This document shows positions 37,301-48,169 of a stretch of 52,444 nt of DNA, piece after piece. Numbering within the stretch: the stretch's first letter is position 1; each line of letters opens with the position of its first letter. Made by a program: the position numbers and the translations under genes. This DNA is from Didymodactylos carnosus (taxonomy: Eukaryota; Rotifera; Eurotatoria; Philodinida; Philodinidae). The notes under the pieces are model-generated. The model was not told the origin of the DNA and made no database searches. It was given only the letters and a program-made list of their open reading frames with translations. The stretch covers positions 1 through 52,444 of the forward strand of contig CAJNOQ010000392.1 in the NCBI GenBank assembly GCA_905250885.1. Direction: 5' to 3'.

Positions 37301-40300
37301 TAATATAGAATATTTAAAATTATATATTTTTGCAGACGATTAGCCGACGGTGAGGGTTGGATTATTGATGGTTTTCCTGCCACATATGATCAAGCGAAAT
37401 TACTTGAAAATGCACTATCGGGCTATGAAGATGAACAACCGGCAACATTTGAACCATTATTAGCGCCAAATCCTCGGCCTCCTCCACCTCCCGAGCCGTT
37501 TAAATCAATCATAGATCTTGTTGTACTATTTAATATCAATAATGAAACGGTTATTAAACGAGCAGCAGGAAGAACATGTAAATTCCTACTTGAATTGATG
37601 TTTTAAGTAGCTCAAAAACTCGTCTTGCTTTATCTTAGTCGCTCCTCTAGCCGATAAAGAATTTCATGAACAATTTCGTCCACCACCAGAGGGCGCTGCT
37701 ACAGGTTTCAACGGACAAGAAAAAGTATTTTCCGTTAAAGATCCATCAAATGATATGGAACAATTACAACACAGGTATAACGACATTTAACAAATAAAAA
37801 TCTATTTCTGTCTTATTCTTATTCTTAGAATAACACAATTTCAAGATAATTATCCAAAAGTTGAAAAATTTTATGAAAAATTTTCCACCAAAAAAATGAT
37901 TGATGCGACCAGTGACGAAGAGACTATATATCATGAACTATGTCATTCAATTGATCAATATGTTGATGATGAAAAAGAAAAAGTGAGAAAAGCTGAAGAA
38001 CACGCACAATTTCTAGAAGATGAGAAACAACGATTAGCCGAAGAAGAAGAACAAAAACGAATAGCAGATGAAGAAGCAGCAGCAGCTGCTGCAGCCGCTG
38101 TAAGTAGATGCAAAATTGTATAGTTTTCTAGAATCCTAGTATAAATCTACATCTGAAAATATGACAATTGAATTATCTTTCCGATTAACACTTATAATTC
38201 GACCACAATTATTTCTAAAAGACGTAATTTAACTTCAATATATTCTTTTATTTTTAGGCAGCTGCAGCTGCCGCTGCTGCGCAAGCTCAAGAGCAAGGTA
38301 AAATTTTGTTCCACAGTTGTAATAATCTTCAACGATATAAATGTTTGTCTTATATTTTGAGTATAGGATCAAGAAAAAGTCGTAAAAAGCGTAAATTACA
38401 TAATCGAAGTCTAGTTAAAAATGCTTCTGTATAGTCTTCTTAACTTTTACCATAAACTGATTATATTTTTCGAACTTCTTTTGCTTTATTATTTATTACA
38501 AAATCAATCGATATTACTTACTGGACACAATTCTGAGAATGCCTAGTATTTTCTTGATTTCTTGCCTAGAATCGAAATTGAGTAAAAAGACATCTATTGC
38601 TAGAAAGTAAACGCGCATATAAGATGGTTATGCTTTTTCTTTTCGATAATACATAATTTTACTTTACCATGCTTTTTTTCTAGATCGGATCATCAACTAA
38701 TTCTTTGCTATGTTTTAGAGTCGGCTGCGGGTACAAAAGATTCGAAGAAAGGCACAGACAAATCGAAAAGTAAATCGAAGGATGGTCCATCGAGTGCCAA
38801 AAAAGACAGTGCAAAAGGCAAAAAAGGCAAAAAAGGTAAAAAAACAGTTTTCAGTAGGGATATTCGGTTCTCTTATTTTCAGTTCTTCATCGGGAATCGA
38901 AACCGCTATTTCTTAGACGGTTCCTTGTTTTCAGGATCGAGACTTTTTGATTTGCCTTTCTTTTAACAAAATGTTTAACTATTGATAAAGTTATAAAAAG
39001 ATATATTTGCCTGTCGTTTACTATAAAATGAATTCTATTTCGTTGAATTATTACTGCCTGAAAAATTATTTTCCAGTTCTCAGCTAAGAACCAACTACCA
39101 CGGTTTCTGTTCCAGAACTGAAAACTGAACATCCCTAGCTTTCAACTAGTTTGGGATCGTTGTTGGGGCTAAAAATCGAAAGTTGGATCATTGACATTAC
39201 GAAACAGCAGGAGTTGAGATTCATTTAAACGATCACGAGATAGTAAAAGATCATCGAAAACATCACATAGTAATCCACTTCTGTAAAATGAGCTCTACTT
39301 TGCGTGTTTTTAGTTATCATTGTCATTTGCACTAAAACAAGCCAGTATATTTTAGTCTTTCTATCAGAAAACTTTAATTTCTGTAGTTGTTCATTGGAGT
39401 TATTTAAAATTTCTAGACGAAGAGCCCACACCTCCTGTTGTTCCGGTAGAACCTTCTGGTCCACCACCACCGAAACCAGGCTCGGAAGAATGGGTATACG
39501 TAGACGAGCCAATTGATTCTGTATGTATGAGAACATTAATGAACTTCTAGTTCTAGAGCATTTTCTTTCTGTCTTTTTCAAAGGAATTGGCTACAATTTT
39601 GTCAAATTATTATGATTCAGTTGAACTGAATTATGTTGATTCCTGTAAAGTTGTATTTCGAAATATTCGAAGTGAACGTTCTTACATCATCGATCATTTT
39701 TATCAAATAAAAACCGATTATACAACATTTTTAAATAGGCCAGACACAAAACAAGAATACGTTGATATATTTGTCAAAGTAAGAATGAGTGATCGAGACG
39801 ACAAAAAAAAATTTCACAATACAATCGTAGCTCGTAAAGAACTCATCTGTTTATTTCATTTATTATTGTTATTTTTTGTTAAATAAATAGGAATTTAATG
39901 CACTTGCTGATGACGCTCGTGATGATGATGAATTTAAAATGGAATTACATCAACGTGTTGAAGATTTATGTGATACACTACACGAAATTGCTTTACAACG
40001 AAAAGAAGAATCAGAAAAAGAACGAGAAATTATAATGACCGATGGATGGATACAAGATCATCTTGGCCTTTTAACAAATCATTATGTTACATTAATGCAG
40101 GTATATAATATCCCATATAAATATTGTCTTCCCATAAAGATAGAATGAATCTAACTTTGTTTCAGAGTGAAATTGATCGATATCAAGATGCGGTTAGAAT
40201 GTTAAGAGATTATTATAAAGCCATGCAACAACCAATACCGGACGAAATGAAACAAGAATATGCAAGATTACCGTTGTTTGAAGTAAAACATTACAAAAAA

Positions 40301-43125
40301 TATTTCTCTGAAAAACTTTCCATTGCTTCTAATTTAAGCTCATGGACTCTAATCAGCGTCCTGATTCTGTTGCTGAAAGTCTCGTCGATTTTGATCCGTC
40401 TAAAGTGGATGATACAGCACTAACTGGAAATGCTGCTTCATCATCATCAAAACAACAACGCAAAGGTGAACGTGTGTCATCGGCAAAAGGAAAACGAACA
40501 CCATCACCAAAATCACCAAAAAGTCAAGGGAAAAAAGGGAAACAATTAACGGGTACAGAAACACCAGTATCACCAACAGGCGGTGGAGATCAACTAAAAA
40601 GTCAAAAACCAAAGTAAGTAGTTGAGAAAAGAATATTTTTCATATTTCTTATCTAATATTATTTGATGTAGGCTTCCACTTGTTCCACGTCGTCCATTAT
40701 CCGGATTTGAATCAGATAAGAAGCGTTCACAGATGAAACGTCGTACAGATGATGCTAATGCTGAACCATCTCCTCAGCCACCAGAGGATATTGATGAAAG
40801 ACTTGTGTTTGATGCTCATAAATTAGCAAATCAATATGTGACAGATATGGTAAGAAAATGAGTGATGACTAATAGACAATAATTACAACATATGATTTTC
40901 TTTTAAGTATAACACTGAACAAGCAAATGCTGATATTGATCTATCAGTTTCAGCGGCACCTGGTGGTGGAGCTGCGGGTGGAAAAGAAGCTAAGGGAAAA
41001 GATAAGAAAGCAGCTGCTGGTGGCAAAGGATCTGCCAAGGGCAAAAAAGGCAAGAAACCCGAAGAAGAACCCGTTGAAGGTATGTTTATTATTCTCAAAG
41101 TTGTTAAAGATATTATGCTTAATTAGATTAAATGTAAAAAAACTAAAAACTGATCATAAATTTAAAAGATTGTCCTTTTGCTTTTAGTTGTCAACGAAAC
41201 ACCTGAACAAAAAGCAAAACGTGAATTGAAAGCAAAAATGAAAGAAGAATTTCTTGCTGCTGTTGCGAATGAAGGTAGATATGTTTTCTTTATAATATAA
41301 TAGATGTTGAAAAAAAGTCTTATTTTTATGAATTTATAGCAAAAATATGTCAAACACGATTATTATTGATTCGTGATGTTGCAACAAGAGCAATAACAAA
41401 TTTGAAATCAAAAGCAGATGAAACCTATACAAGAATGTACGATTGGTTAGGAGAAAAATATAAACATGAAACAGAAAGGTTAATAATCGTATAATTATTA
41501 GTGAAATGAAAAATGAATTTTATATTCTATTTTTTAGTATTGAAAATATGGCTAAAATAATTCGTTATGCAATTGAATCAAAAGAAAAAATTGAACAACA
41601 ACTTGTATTAAATCGTTATGAATTTTATATAGCTGAAGTAAGATAATGTTTGACATTCAAAAGAAGTTAATAAGTAATAATAAATCATTCTAGGATGTAA
41701 TTGTTGCGCCTGCGCCTGCTCCTCCTCCGAGACCAGCACCCATTGAAATACCATCGAATGAATTATTTACAATTGAACAATTGAAACAATTATATCAACA
41801 GGTATAGACAATGTTAAAATTATGTTTGAAGTTGTTAAATGTTTTCGGTTTTAGTTTTCCGTGACAGCACCAAGCGGTCTGATATCAATAAAAACATTTA
41901 TTGATTTGTATTCTGATTTGATAGCCGTTACCGTTGGACAAAGACCATTACCAGATTTATGGACAAATATGGATCAGTCACAGGTAGACAAGTATATATA
42001 GGATTCTAAGCTTTTAATAATAGCGAATATACTTTAATTGTTTTTTTTTTATTGAAGATTGAATCTCTCGCTACAATGTTATCAAATGGTTCGGAATTTA
42101 TTAATTGGCGTTTATGGTTGTTATTTGCATCTCAACCGTGGCCATATCCCACACAAAATGATCTTTTAAATCTATTAAATTTGTACAAAGAAAAAGATGT
42201 TCAAAATTCTGGTTACATTAATTTACAAATTTTTCGTGAGGTAGAGTTAATTGGAATATATTTTTTTATAATGTTAACATATTCATCTGCTTTGTATCTT
42301 TTAGGTTCCACTTTGGTTTACTATTGATCGTCCAAGAACACCTGATGATCCATCATTACCAAAAGTATATGATCGTTCAAAACATTTGAAACAATTTTGG
42401 TTTCAATTATTTTCTAATAATGATCAATTATCTTATGTGGACATGTTATTATATTTTGCTGCTGTACCCGATCCATTTCATGGTTTTCTACGTGCATTAT
42501 CCATAGCTATGAATAAACCAATGCCAAAGTCAGATCAATATCAATTAGATATGCATTGTTTAACACTGAATACAGTTGAATATGAAAAAATGTTAGATAA
42601 AAATGAAAAACATCCACATGATGCACTCGTATCCATTGATGGATTACATTTAGTTAGTGCTATAATAATTAAATATGCATACAGTTATTAAATGTTAAAA
42701 TTTTAGGTACTCCATCATGGTGAAAGACAATTTGGTGATACTCATCGATTTGCTACAACAGAAGATCCTGAAGATTTTGCTTCTAAAGTCAGTGTACTTA
42801 TACATCTATATTTGTATTGTGTCGTATCATTTCTTACTTATTTCTTTTAAGGAACGATTATGTTCGATATGGGAAGAAATGGATGCGAATCGGTCGACAA
42901 AAATTGGTTTAGGTTTATTATTAAATCATCCGATTATCGAAGATATGGTAGCAAATTGTTGTAAATATCGAGCACCCGTACGTAATATTATATTTGTGTC
43001 TATCTATTTCTTTTGAAAGATAAGACTTCTTTATTATATAGGATTTTAAACAAATTCTTAATCAAAAAAATGATGATGGTGATTCACATGGTCATCAAAC
43101 ACCCGAACAAACGACATTTGCTTGA
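31387..43125 (+). CDS. SPEF2: Sperm flagellar protein 2 / CPC1-type central-pair protein
   Basis: Thirty-nine coding exons by hand reading, about 5.7 kb of coding sequence and roughly 1,900 residues (human about 1,820). First exons: 31387-31444, 31505-31610, 31680-31957, 31999-32105, 32719-32829; last: 42707-42787, 42852-42977, 43042-43125. Domains in order: N-terminal CH-like domain (MSEILIGWLNNEVQLS…NGYLFGEV…QDDFSLF); long charged helices (REKRRRKVLVDQL…); DREAELARLARIEYAEQV; an adenylate-kinase-like NTPase with Walker A GKSFSGKTT in exon 35364-35468 and WIIDGFPATYDQAKLLENAL in exon 37336-37577; Ala- and Lys/Gly-rich linkers (GKKGKKG); the conserved PPPPKPGSEEWVYVDEP; a second helical region; C-terminal EF-hand-like repeats (IDGLHLVLHHGERQFGDTHR). 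SPEF2/CPC1 sits on the C1b projection of the axonemal central pair and is needed for motile cilia and flagella. One exon, ending at 34681, needs a weak donor GTTGAG to match the family without a frame break. Four introns hold MITE-like elements. No stop or frameshift was found in the exons. Confidence 0.93.
32275..32654. mobile_element. hAT-like MITE, 380 bp, in SPEF2 intron
   Basis: Inverted ends tagaaatctgcattggcac and (right, reverse complement) tagagatctgcacggaaaag. Flanks TTCTGTAT (32267-32274) and TTCCGGAT (32655-32662) match at 6 of 8. The interior has many gcacgga / cacgggc words and their complements, and is GC-richer than the intron around it. No transposase. Confidence 0.7.
33498..33941. 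mobile_element. hAT-like MITE, 444 bp, perfect 8-bp TSD, in SPEF2 intron
   Basis: Begins CAGGGTTTTCGTTAC and ends TAATCGAAAACTCTG. Flanked by identical CTGATAGT at 33490-33497 and 33942-33949. The interior repeats acttactcc many times (for example acttactccgaaatcactta…), and a C-rich tract precedes the right end. Same family as 21538-21728. The perfect target duplication points to recent movement. Confidence 0.88.
36097..36885. mobile_element. TIR element with tggcattta-motif array, in SPEF2 intron
   Basis: Ends cccaggacgtcgaaaac / gttttcgtcgacctggg are inverted with a small internal difference. The 789-bp body is dominated by variants of aaatgccattta, ctgttaaatgacaattt and tggcattta in both orientations. 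No transposase frame. Located in the 1,288-bp intron 35753-37040. Confidence 0.75.
38367..38434 (+). other. Possible alternative terminal exon in SPEF2
   Basis: After a plausible acceptor (gagtatag) the in-frame reading continues GSRKSRKKRKLHNRSLVKNA and stops at TAG 38432-38434. The main transcript instead appears to splice to 38719. Use of this exon would give a protein truncated after the NTPase and Ala-rich linker. It could equally be chance sequence in the intron. Confidence 0.25.
38854..39136. mobile_element. hAT-like MITE, 283 bp, in SPEF2 intron
   Basis: Inverted ends gtagggatattcggttctc and (right, reverse complement) agggatgttcagttttcagt. Flanks AGTTTTCA (38846-38853) and AGCTTTCA (39137-39144) match at 7 of 8. 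Located in the intron 38836-39416. No transposase. Confidence 0.72.
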
Positions 43126-43205
43126 TGTGTTATTTAGTTTTTTTATTTTTAATTGAAAAATGTATTTTTGTAATTGAAAACACAATATAGATATTTTTCT
43201 ATCTA

Positions 43206-43211
43206 AATAAA
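43206..43211 (+). terminator. Candidate SPEF2 poly(A) signal AATAAA
   Basis: AATAAA about 80 bp after the SPEF2 stop codon, a typical spacing for the compact 3' UTRs of this window. Confidence 0.5.
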
Positions 43212-43372
43212 TCGACATTCTATTAGGCTTAATTCATGATGGAACTTTTGCTTCAATGCATTTTTTGTAACAATTTTCTACTTGAATATAGTGTATTAAT
43301 AAGAGTCTCGTTTCTTGTTTTTATAAAAATTCACAAAACAAAGTATATGACAAGAGTTTCTACGAAAATAGT

Positions 43373-43378
43373 TTTATT
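43373..43378 (-). terminator. Candidate poly(A) signal overlapping a stop codon
   Basis: On the minus strand the EGF/CBM14 gene ends TGT-TAA-TAAAAC, so AATAAA begins inside the stop codon. If used, the 3' UTR is only some 20-30 nt. Convergent with SPEF2, whose stop is 251 bp away. Confidence 0.4.
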
Positions 43379-44753
43379 AACATTGATAACTCGGATCACA
43401 TCGAGATAAATTTGGATTGTATTTTGAACCTTTTGGACACACACTTTGAGTTAATGTCAAGCCTAGAAATAATAATAGCATAGAGTAACCATACATAGGA
43501 TTAAAAATAAATAAATAAAGTATTTTACTAACCTGCTCCGTTACTTGTACAGGTAAAATATTTTTCGAGACGACAATAGTTTGTATCAGCATGCGTACCA
43601 ACAAAAGGACAAGCAAAATAACCTATAAATTAAAACTGAATTCGAATTGAGAGATCAGTGAACTCGAATCAACTTACGTGTATCACAATTTGGTCTATAA
43701 AAACCAGGTAAACAAGAACAATAAGCATAAACTGTAGCACCAATCGCTTTCTCAAAACAAGTGGCACCATTGAGACAAAGATTGGCACTGCAACGCTGTG
43801 CATATCCTATGAAAAACCAAAAATATACAAACGTTTCAAAAGTTTACACCGCCTCGTTTCTCTTGAAAATTCATCGTCTGAAATTTATTCGTTAGAGAAA
43901 CTTCTATTATATATTGTATACTCACCCTGTAGTTCACAATTATCTCCAGCAAATCCTAGTAAACACTGGCACTGCGCTTGATAAACACCTTGTGCTGTTG
44001 TAACAATATTACACACACCACCATTTGCACAAAATACATTATTACACAATAGAGCCGCTACACAACAAGCGAAAAAGTTTACATTCTACAAGGTTTCAAA
44101 TAACTTACGATTTGTCGTTGTTCCTGTAGAGGTACCACAATTTGCACCGGTGAAACCAGACGGACAAAAACAGGTATTAGTAGATTGATCCGGTATCCCG
44201 CCATTTAGACAAGTAATGGTTGTTGGAGGAGTTGCACAGGTAGGACCCGAATAGCCATTCAGACAAAAACAGGTACTAGTAGATGGATCCAGTATCCCGC
44301 CATTTAGACAAGTAGTGGTTGTTGGAGGAGTTGCACAGGTAGGACCCGAATAGCCATTCAAACAGATGCATATGCCACCATTTAATATTCCACCGTTCAA
44401 ACAATTCGTTGTTGTTGTACCTGGAATATATGCAAGATTTTTTATCTACCTTTTCTATCATGACTTCTACAGAAAGATACATACGACATGGCACGTTAAC
44501 CGCATATGTTCCACTAGCACATGTGCAAACCGAATTGTTATAATGTGGTGGTAGATCAATACATGTATATTGGTTAGACGGATTATACGTTCCATCAAGT
44601 AAACAAGGGTTTCGGGAACATGGAACTGAATTCAACCATATTCTGCTTCAAGTTCAGTTTTCAAGTGTAAAATCATGTCCACTTACTAGCTTGAATTTGT
44701 TTTAAATAACTAATGATCACTAACAGTCCAGTCAGCACTAATGTTGAACCCAT
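43377..44753 (-). CDS. Secreted EGF-repeat protein with C-terminal chitin-binding (CBM14) domain
   Basis: Seven coding exons: 44753-44687, 44625-44485, 44420-44109, 44057-43926, 43806-43678, 43622-43533, 43462-43377. 957 nt, 318 residues, every intron in phase 1 as usual for shuffled extracellular modules. Residues 1-22 are a signal peptide (MGSTLVLTGLLVIISYLKQI). EGF-like units follow: CSRNPCLLDGTY…CTCASGTY; three short units CLNGGI…CxCLNGYSGPTC / CPSGFTGANC in one exon; CNNVFCANGGVC…CQCLLGFAGDNC; CSANLCLNGATC…CSCLPGFYRPNC. The end, FACPFVGTHADTNYCRLEKY followed by FTC…SVCPKGSKYNPNLSRCD, has the six-Cys spacing of peritrophin-A/CBM14 chitin-binding domains. Probably an extracellular or cuticle/gut-lining matrix protein that binds chitin. 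Two EGF units are almost identical at DNA level (99-bp tandem repeat), a recent duplication. The specific orthologue is not recognised. Confidence 0.85.
44179..44376. repeat. Two tandem 99-bp coding units (33 codons)
   Basis: Within the third exon of the EGF/CBM14 gene, copies of about 99 bp (near 44179-44277 and 44278-44376) differ at only a few positions; both contain ttggaggagttgcacaggta. Each encodes one EGF-like unit with a TPPTT linker. This is a recent in-frame duplication. Confidence 0.8.
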
Positions 44754-45473
44754 GATAGAAACAGTCTATGGAAAGATATAATTCTGAAAATCTTTTTTTA
44801 ATAAATTACACAATAACAACTCTTTTAGATGTAAATTATAAGTTACTGGTTATAATTTAATTATTGAGCCCTTCATCAAACTAAACGTGGTTTAGCAAAA
44901 ATTTCAGTTAGATTGCTTAAGATGTTTCTCATGTATGAATTCTTTTAAGAAAGTTATTTTTATAGAATAAAAAAAACCAAATAACCACAGCATAACATCG
45001 TGATATATGAAGATTCATATGCTACTAAGCGTCTGTTCTTACTTTGCCTTTGTTTGAATCTGAAAACTTTTCACAAATATGTATCAGTATAGTCCTGAGA
45101 TATTTTAAATATTTGTGAATATCAATATATTTAATGTGATATTTTTACTTCTCATAAAAAGTTTTTTCTCAAATTACATTACAACGACTTTTCAACTTTT
45201 TTCATATCAAATTTCAAATTATAAATCTAATCTCTCGTCACCTCAAGGATTACTTTTCTACGTCTGAAGCAGCTGTATTTCTTCCAGAAAACAATAACAA
45301 TAACAACAATAACAACAATGACGCTATATAAAAAGCCTTGAGTATATGGATATCTTTCGAATAACAACAAAAAGAATTAAACATGTTAACTAAAACATTA
45401 ACTATCAGTGAAGTTCAGATGCACTAAATTATTTACGGCATGTGTTAGAGATGGCAATCATTTTAGATAAATT
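44754..45473. other. Intergenic with AAC/AAT microsatellite
   Basis: Upstream region of the EGF/CBM14 gene; no gene seen. A short (aac/aat)n microsatellite lies at 45290-45319. Confidence 0.5.
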
Positions 45474-45659
45474 TCAGGCAAAAAACTGCGAAAATATATT
45501 ATACACCTGTAAAAATATTGACGAAAATAGGGAACGTAAAGGCGAACCCACACCAACCCCGTTCATTTGCTTGTACAATTGACAATCAAATAGAAAATGT
45601 GTATCAAATGTAGCTATTTTAGTAAAGACTCTAAATCTTTTCGATCTTGACAAATACAT
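45474..45659 (-). pseudogene. Penelope-like reverse transcriptase fragment
   Basis: The minus-strand reading FDTHFLFDCQLYKQMNGVGV followed by GSPLRSLFSSIF matches the RT block of Penelope-like elements, where the pattern is FxF…xYxQxxGxxMGSPLxPxxAxIF. Met of the GSPL box is Val here, the conserved Pro after GSPL is lost, and neither the catalytic YxDD block nor the GIY-YIG endonuclease is visible nearby. It is therefore a short dead piece. Such elements are abundant in bdelloid rotifers (established), which fits the organism call. Confidence 0.6.
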
Positions 45660-46624
45660 GTTAAATCATTAAAACATTTTCTCGTACATTTATTATCAAG
45701 AATAATATTTATAGTAATTGATGGCATTAATGCCAATCAGTAAATATCACGCTGAACACAAACAACATCGACGACAACTAATTCAATATGCGGAAAATTA
45801 TTAACCAGTCACACAATTGATTCATATGAAGTGATTCCCGTTGTTAAACTGAAGTTTGTCTAAACATACACTCCCTCACATAAAAAAAACAAAGCTATAT
45901 ATAGTATAGAAAACCATATTACATAAGAAACCTACAGAAAAACTGACGCAGAGATCTAATATAACACCTGTAGAAAAAGTTCTCATGTATGTCATCTAGA
46001 AGAACGAAAACCATCAACATCGGCATATCAGTGGACTTCATTAGTGTTTTTGATTATAAAGTATTAGATAGCAATTATGACTCGGTGCTTGGTTTTCTGG
46101 AAGATCTCTGAAGCATCAAGAGTTCTGGAAACTTTTTGCTTTGTTTTATTCGAAACTGAATTCTTCTGTTAAAGAAATAGGTTTCCATTCCACAGAAAAT
46201 CTTTTCCGAACAAAAAAGGCTATTTTGAAAAAATATTTTTTCGCCTGATGTCCACCTGGATACCCACTGTGGTCTGTTAAATAGCAATTTCTTATTAAAA
46301 TAAGAATATTTCAGTTGGTGAGTCAAATTAATTGAATGTCTTTATTCGAGATAAATTTTGGTAGAATTCGACAAGAAATGAACGGGAAGTTTTCTCGTTT
46401 ATTAGTGAAAACACTGCGCAGTGACTGCAAAGGACCACTTAGGATACCATTCAGACTAGTGTTTAGATTATGAAATGAATCGAATATTCCTTTGACATGA
46501 AAATGTTGGAACAGATCAAAGAAAATGCGCGCTGATAGATCTTCAAATTTTGTTGCACGTGACATACAAGAATAAGTGCTGATACAAATGTGGGATACGA
46601 AAATTTATGAAGGTCTTTTTTTCT

Positions 46625-46625
<1 letters not shown>
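45660..46625. other. No gene recognised
   Basis: AT-rich sequence with two minus-strand open frames of about 80 codons (46075-46326 and 46323-46565). They have no recognisable domain and may be transposon-derived. Nothing more can be supported. Confidence 0.4.
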
Positions 46626-46677
<52 letters not shown>

Positions 46678-46683
46678 NCCCCC
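46626..46683. other. Poly-G run, N and poly-C: assembly scar
   Basis: 52 consecutive G (46626-46677), one ambiguous base at 46678, then five C. The flanks ttttttctcgggg and ccccgaaaaag are imperfectly mirrored. A homopolymer of this length next to an N most likely marks an unresolved or artefactual join, so linkage across this point should be treated with caution. Confidence 0.8.
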
Positions 46684-47275
46684 GAAAAAGTTTTAAAATT
46701 TTTTTTTATCTGAAACGTCGGTTCCGTGCGAGTTCCGTTGTGAGGAGAGAAAGAAGTTTTTGCGTTTTCCCATAGTGTTGTGCTCTTAATCTCTTGTTTT
46801 TATGTTGAAAAGATATTAAAATCGTTCTACAAAATGAAGCAGTTTTCCTTGGGGATTCTGTTGCGTCTATTGTTTTTCTAAAAAACAAATCTCGCTCGAA
46901 AATCGTCAAACAGGAGACAAACATAAATGCGTAAACAAAAGCGTCCTGTTTCAGATTAGAATCTCTAAACAAATATCAGTAAGTGTCTGTCTCTTCTCTT
47001 TCTTTCTTTTTTTAATTGAAAAATGCACGTTGAACTCACAGGCGGTATGGCTTCTGCCTTTTTTAGCATTCTGTAAAAGTTTATCTGCTCGTGATTCGTA
47101 ACAACATTATTATTTTCTAGACATTTGCTTTTGCATTCATGTGCATTACTGGCATAAAACTGAAAATAGACACAGACAAGAGAAATAGCGGACAATTTTG
47201 TTTTGCGAGATTATTTAGGATGTACAATTAACATGTTTATTAACATGTACAAAATGTTCAAATGATATTTGATTA
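46684..47275. other. No gene recognised
   Basis: Two minus-strand open frames (46706-46972, 46965-47195) of under 90 codons lack domains and splice support. AT-rich, with a pyrimidine-rich tract near 46988-47013. Confidence 0.4.
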
Positions 47276-47797
47276 CTATAAAAACACAAAAACGTCGATT
47301 AAACTTCTTCTTGTTGATTGTTGTTGCTGTTGTTTTTCTTCATTTTCGATAAAATCATAATAATAATTGAATGCTGTTGATTGTTGTAATAATGCACATT
47401 TATTCCATATTTTTGTTGCTCTGGTCAATATTCCAATAAAGTTCCATTCGCCCGCATTTGTTGGTGAAAAACGCGGTCCTCCACTGAATCCATCAGTCGA
47501 TGGAGTGTCAGTAGACAGTCTGTATTGATCAGTTAGCCGTAATCTTCCAGCACAATTCATGAATCGTTTTCTCAATAATAAATTCTCAGGCTTTTTACCG
47601 TTGATCGAATCAATTCCTATTAGTGAGTGTGAAAAAAAATATGGAACAACGAGCAAATCAAACGATCATAGAGGACGATTAACAAATCCTATAATATTTA
47701 TAGACGATGCTGTTGATATTGACGGTAGATTGTTTAATTTTGGTTTACATACTTCCACATAGCCGTTGATTATAAGAATGTTCATATTGTTAACCAT
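47276..47797 (-). pseudogene. Trypsin-like protease-like fragment with an in-frame stop
   Basis: The minus-strand reading starts at an ATG at 47797 (MVNNMNILIINGYVEVCKPK), runs to an in-frame TGA at 47666-47668, then continues in the same frame through SLIGIDSINGKKPENLLLRK to DGFSGGPRFSP and WNFIGILTRATK and a Gln-rich tail. GFSGGP followed by a FIGILT strand is the layout around the catalytic Ser of chymotrypsin-fold proteases, with Phe in place of the usual Asp in GDSGGP. The His and Asp of the triad are not identified. The TGA could be removed by an unrecognised intron, so pseudogene versus split gene is open. Confidence 0.45.
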
Positions 47798-48137
47798 CGG
47801 TTATTTATCGCTGTCAAAAATCAAGATGAACACGACGAATATGAACACCCATTGGCACATGATATTTTTTTACTGAACAATATTATCAATCGATCTACGT
47901 ACAATCAACCGATTAGTGCATCAATAAATTTACACGTCATGTTTTTCCTTCTTAAGCTTTCGTTCATTTGTTTGTTGATTTATAGAAGAACAAACATAAT
48001 GAGTAGAATTGTTGATGTTCGTAGATCGATTGATAATGTTGTTCAGTAAAAGAGTATTATGTTCCAATTGTTGTTCATATTCATCGCGATCACCTTGATT
48101 TTTGATAGCGATAAATAATTGATGCTTAACAATATAA
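47784..48137. repeat. Inverted duplication of a coding-like segment
   Basis: 47784-47900 on the plus strand and 48137-48020 on the minus strand are about 115-bp inverted copies (tcaatcgatctacg… in both). Both keep an open frame: plus RLFIAVKNQDEHDEYEHPLA, minus QLFIAIKNQGDRDEYEQQLE, each followed by LLNNIINRST. Conservation of the reading suggests two diverged copies of a once-coding exon. The longer minus frame covers 47930-48163. Confidence 0.6.
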
Positions 48138-48169
48138 CCATAATTTTTCATCACTAGATACAAAGAAGT

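Noticed and set aside
40400..40612. Hydrophobic minus-strand frame opposite SPEF2
   Set aside because: Antisense shadow of the Ser/Lys-rich SPEF2 linker exon; hydrophobicity comes from reverse reading of Lys/Gly/Asp codons.
44276..44635. 119-codon minus-strand frame overlapping the EGF gene
   Set aside because: It reads exon 2 of the EGF/CBM14 gene and then runs through the intron into the wrong frame of exon 3; only the first part is real.
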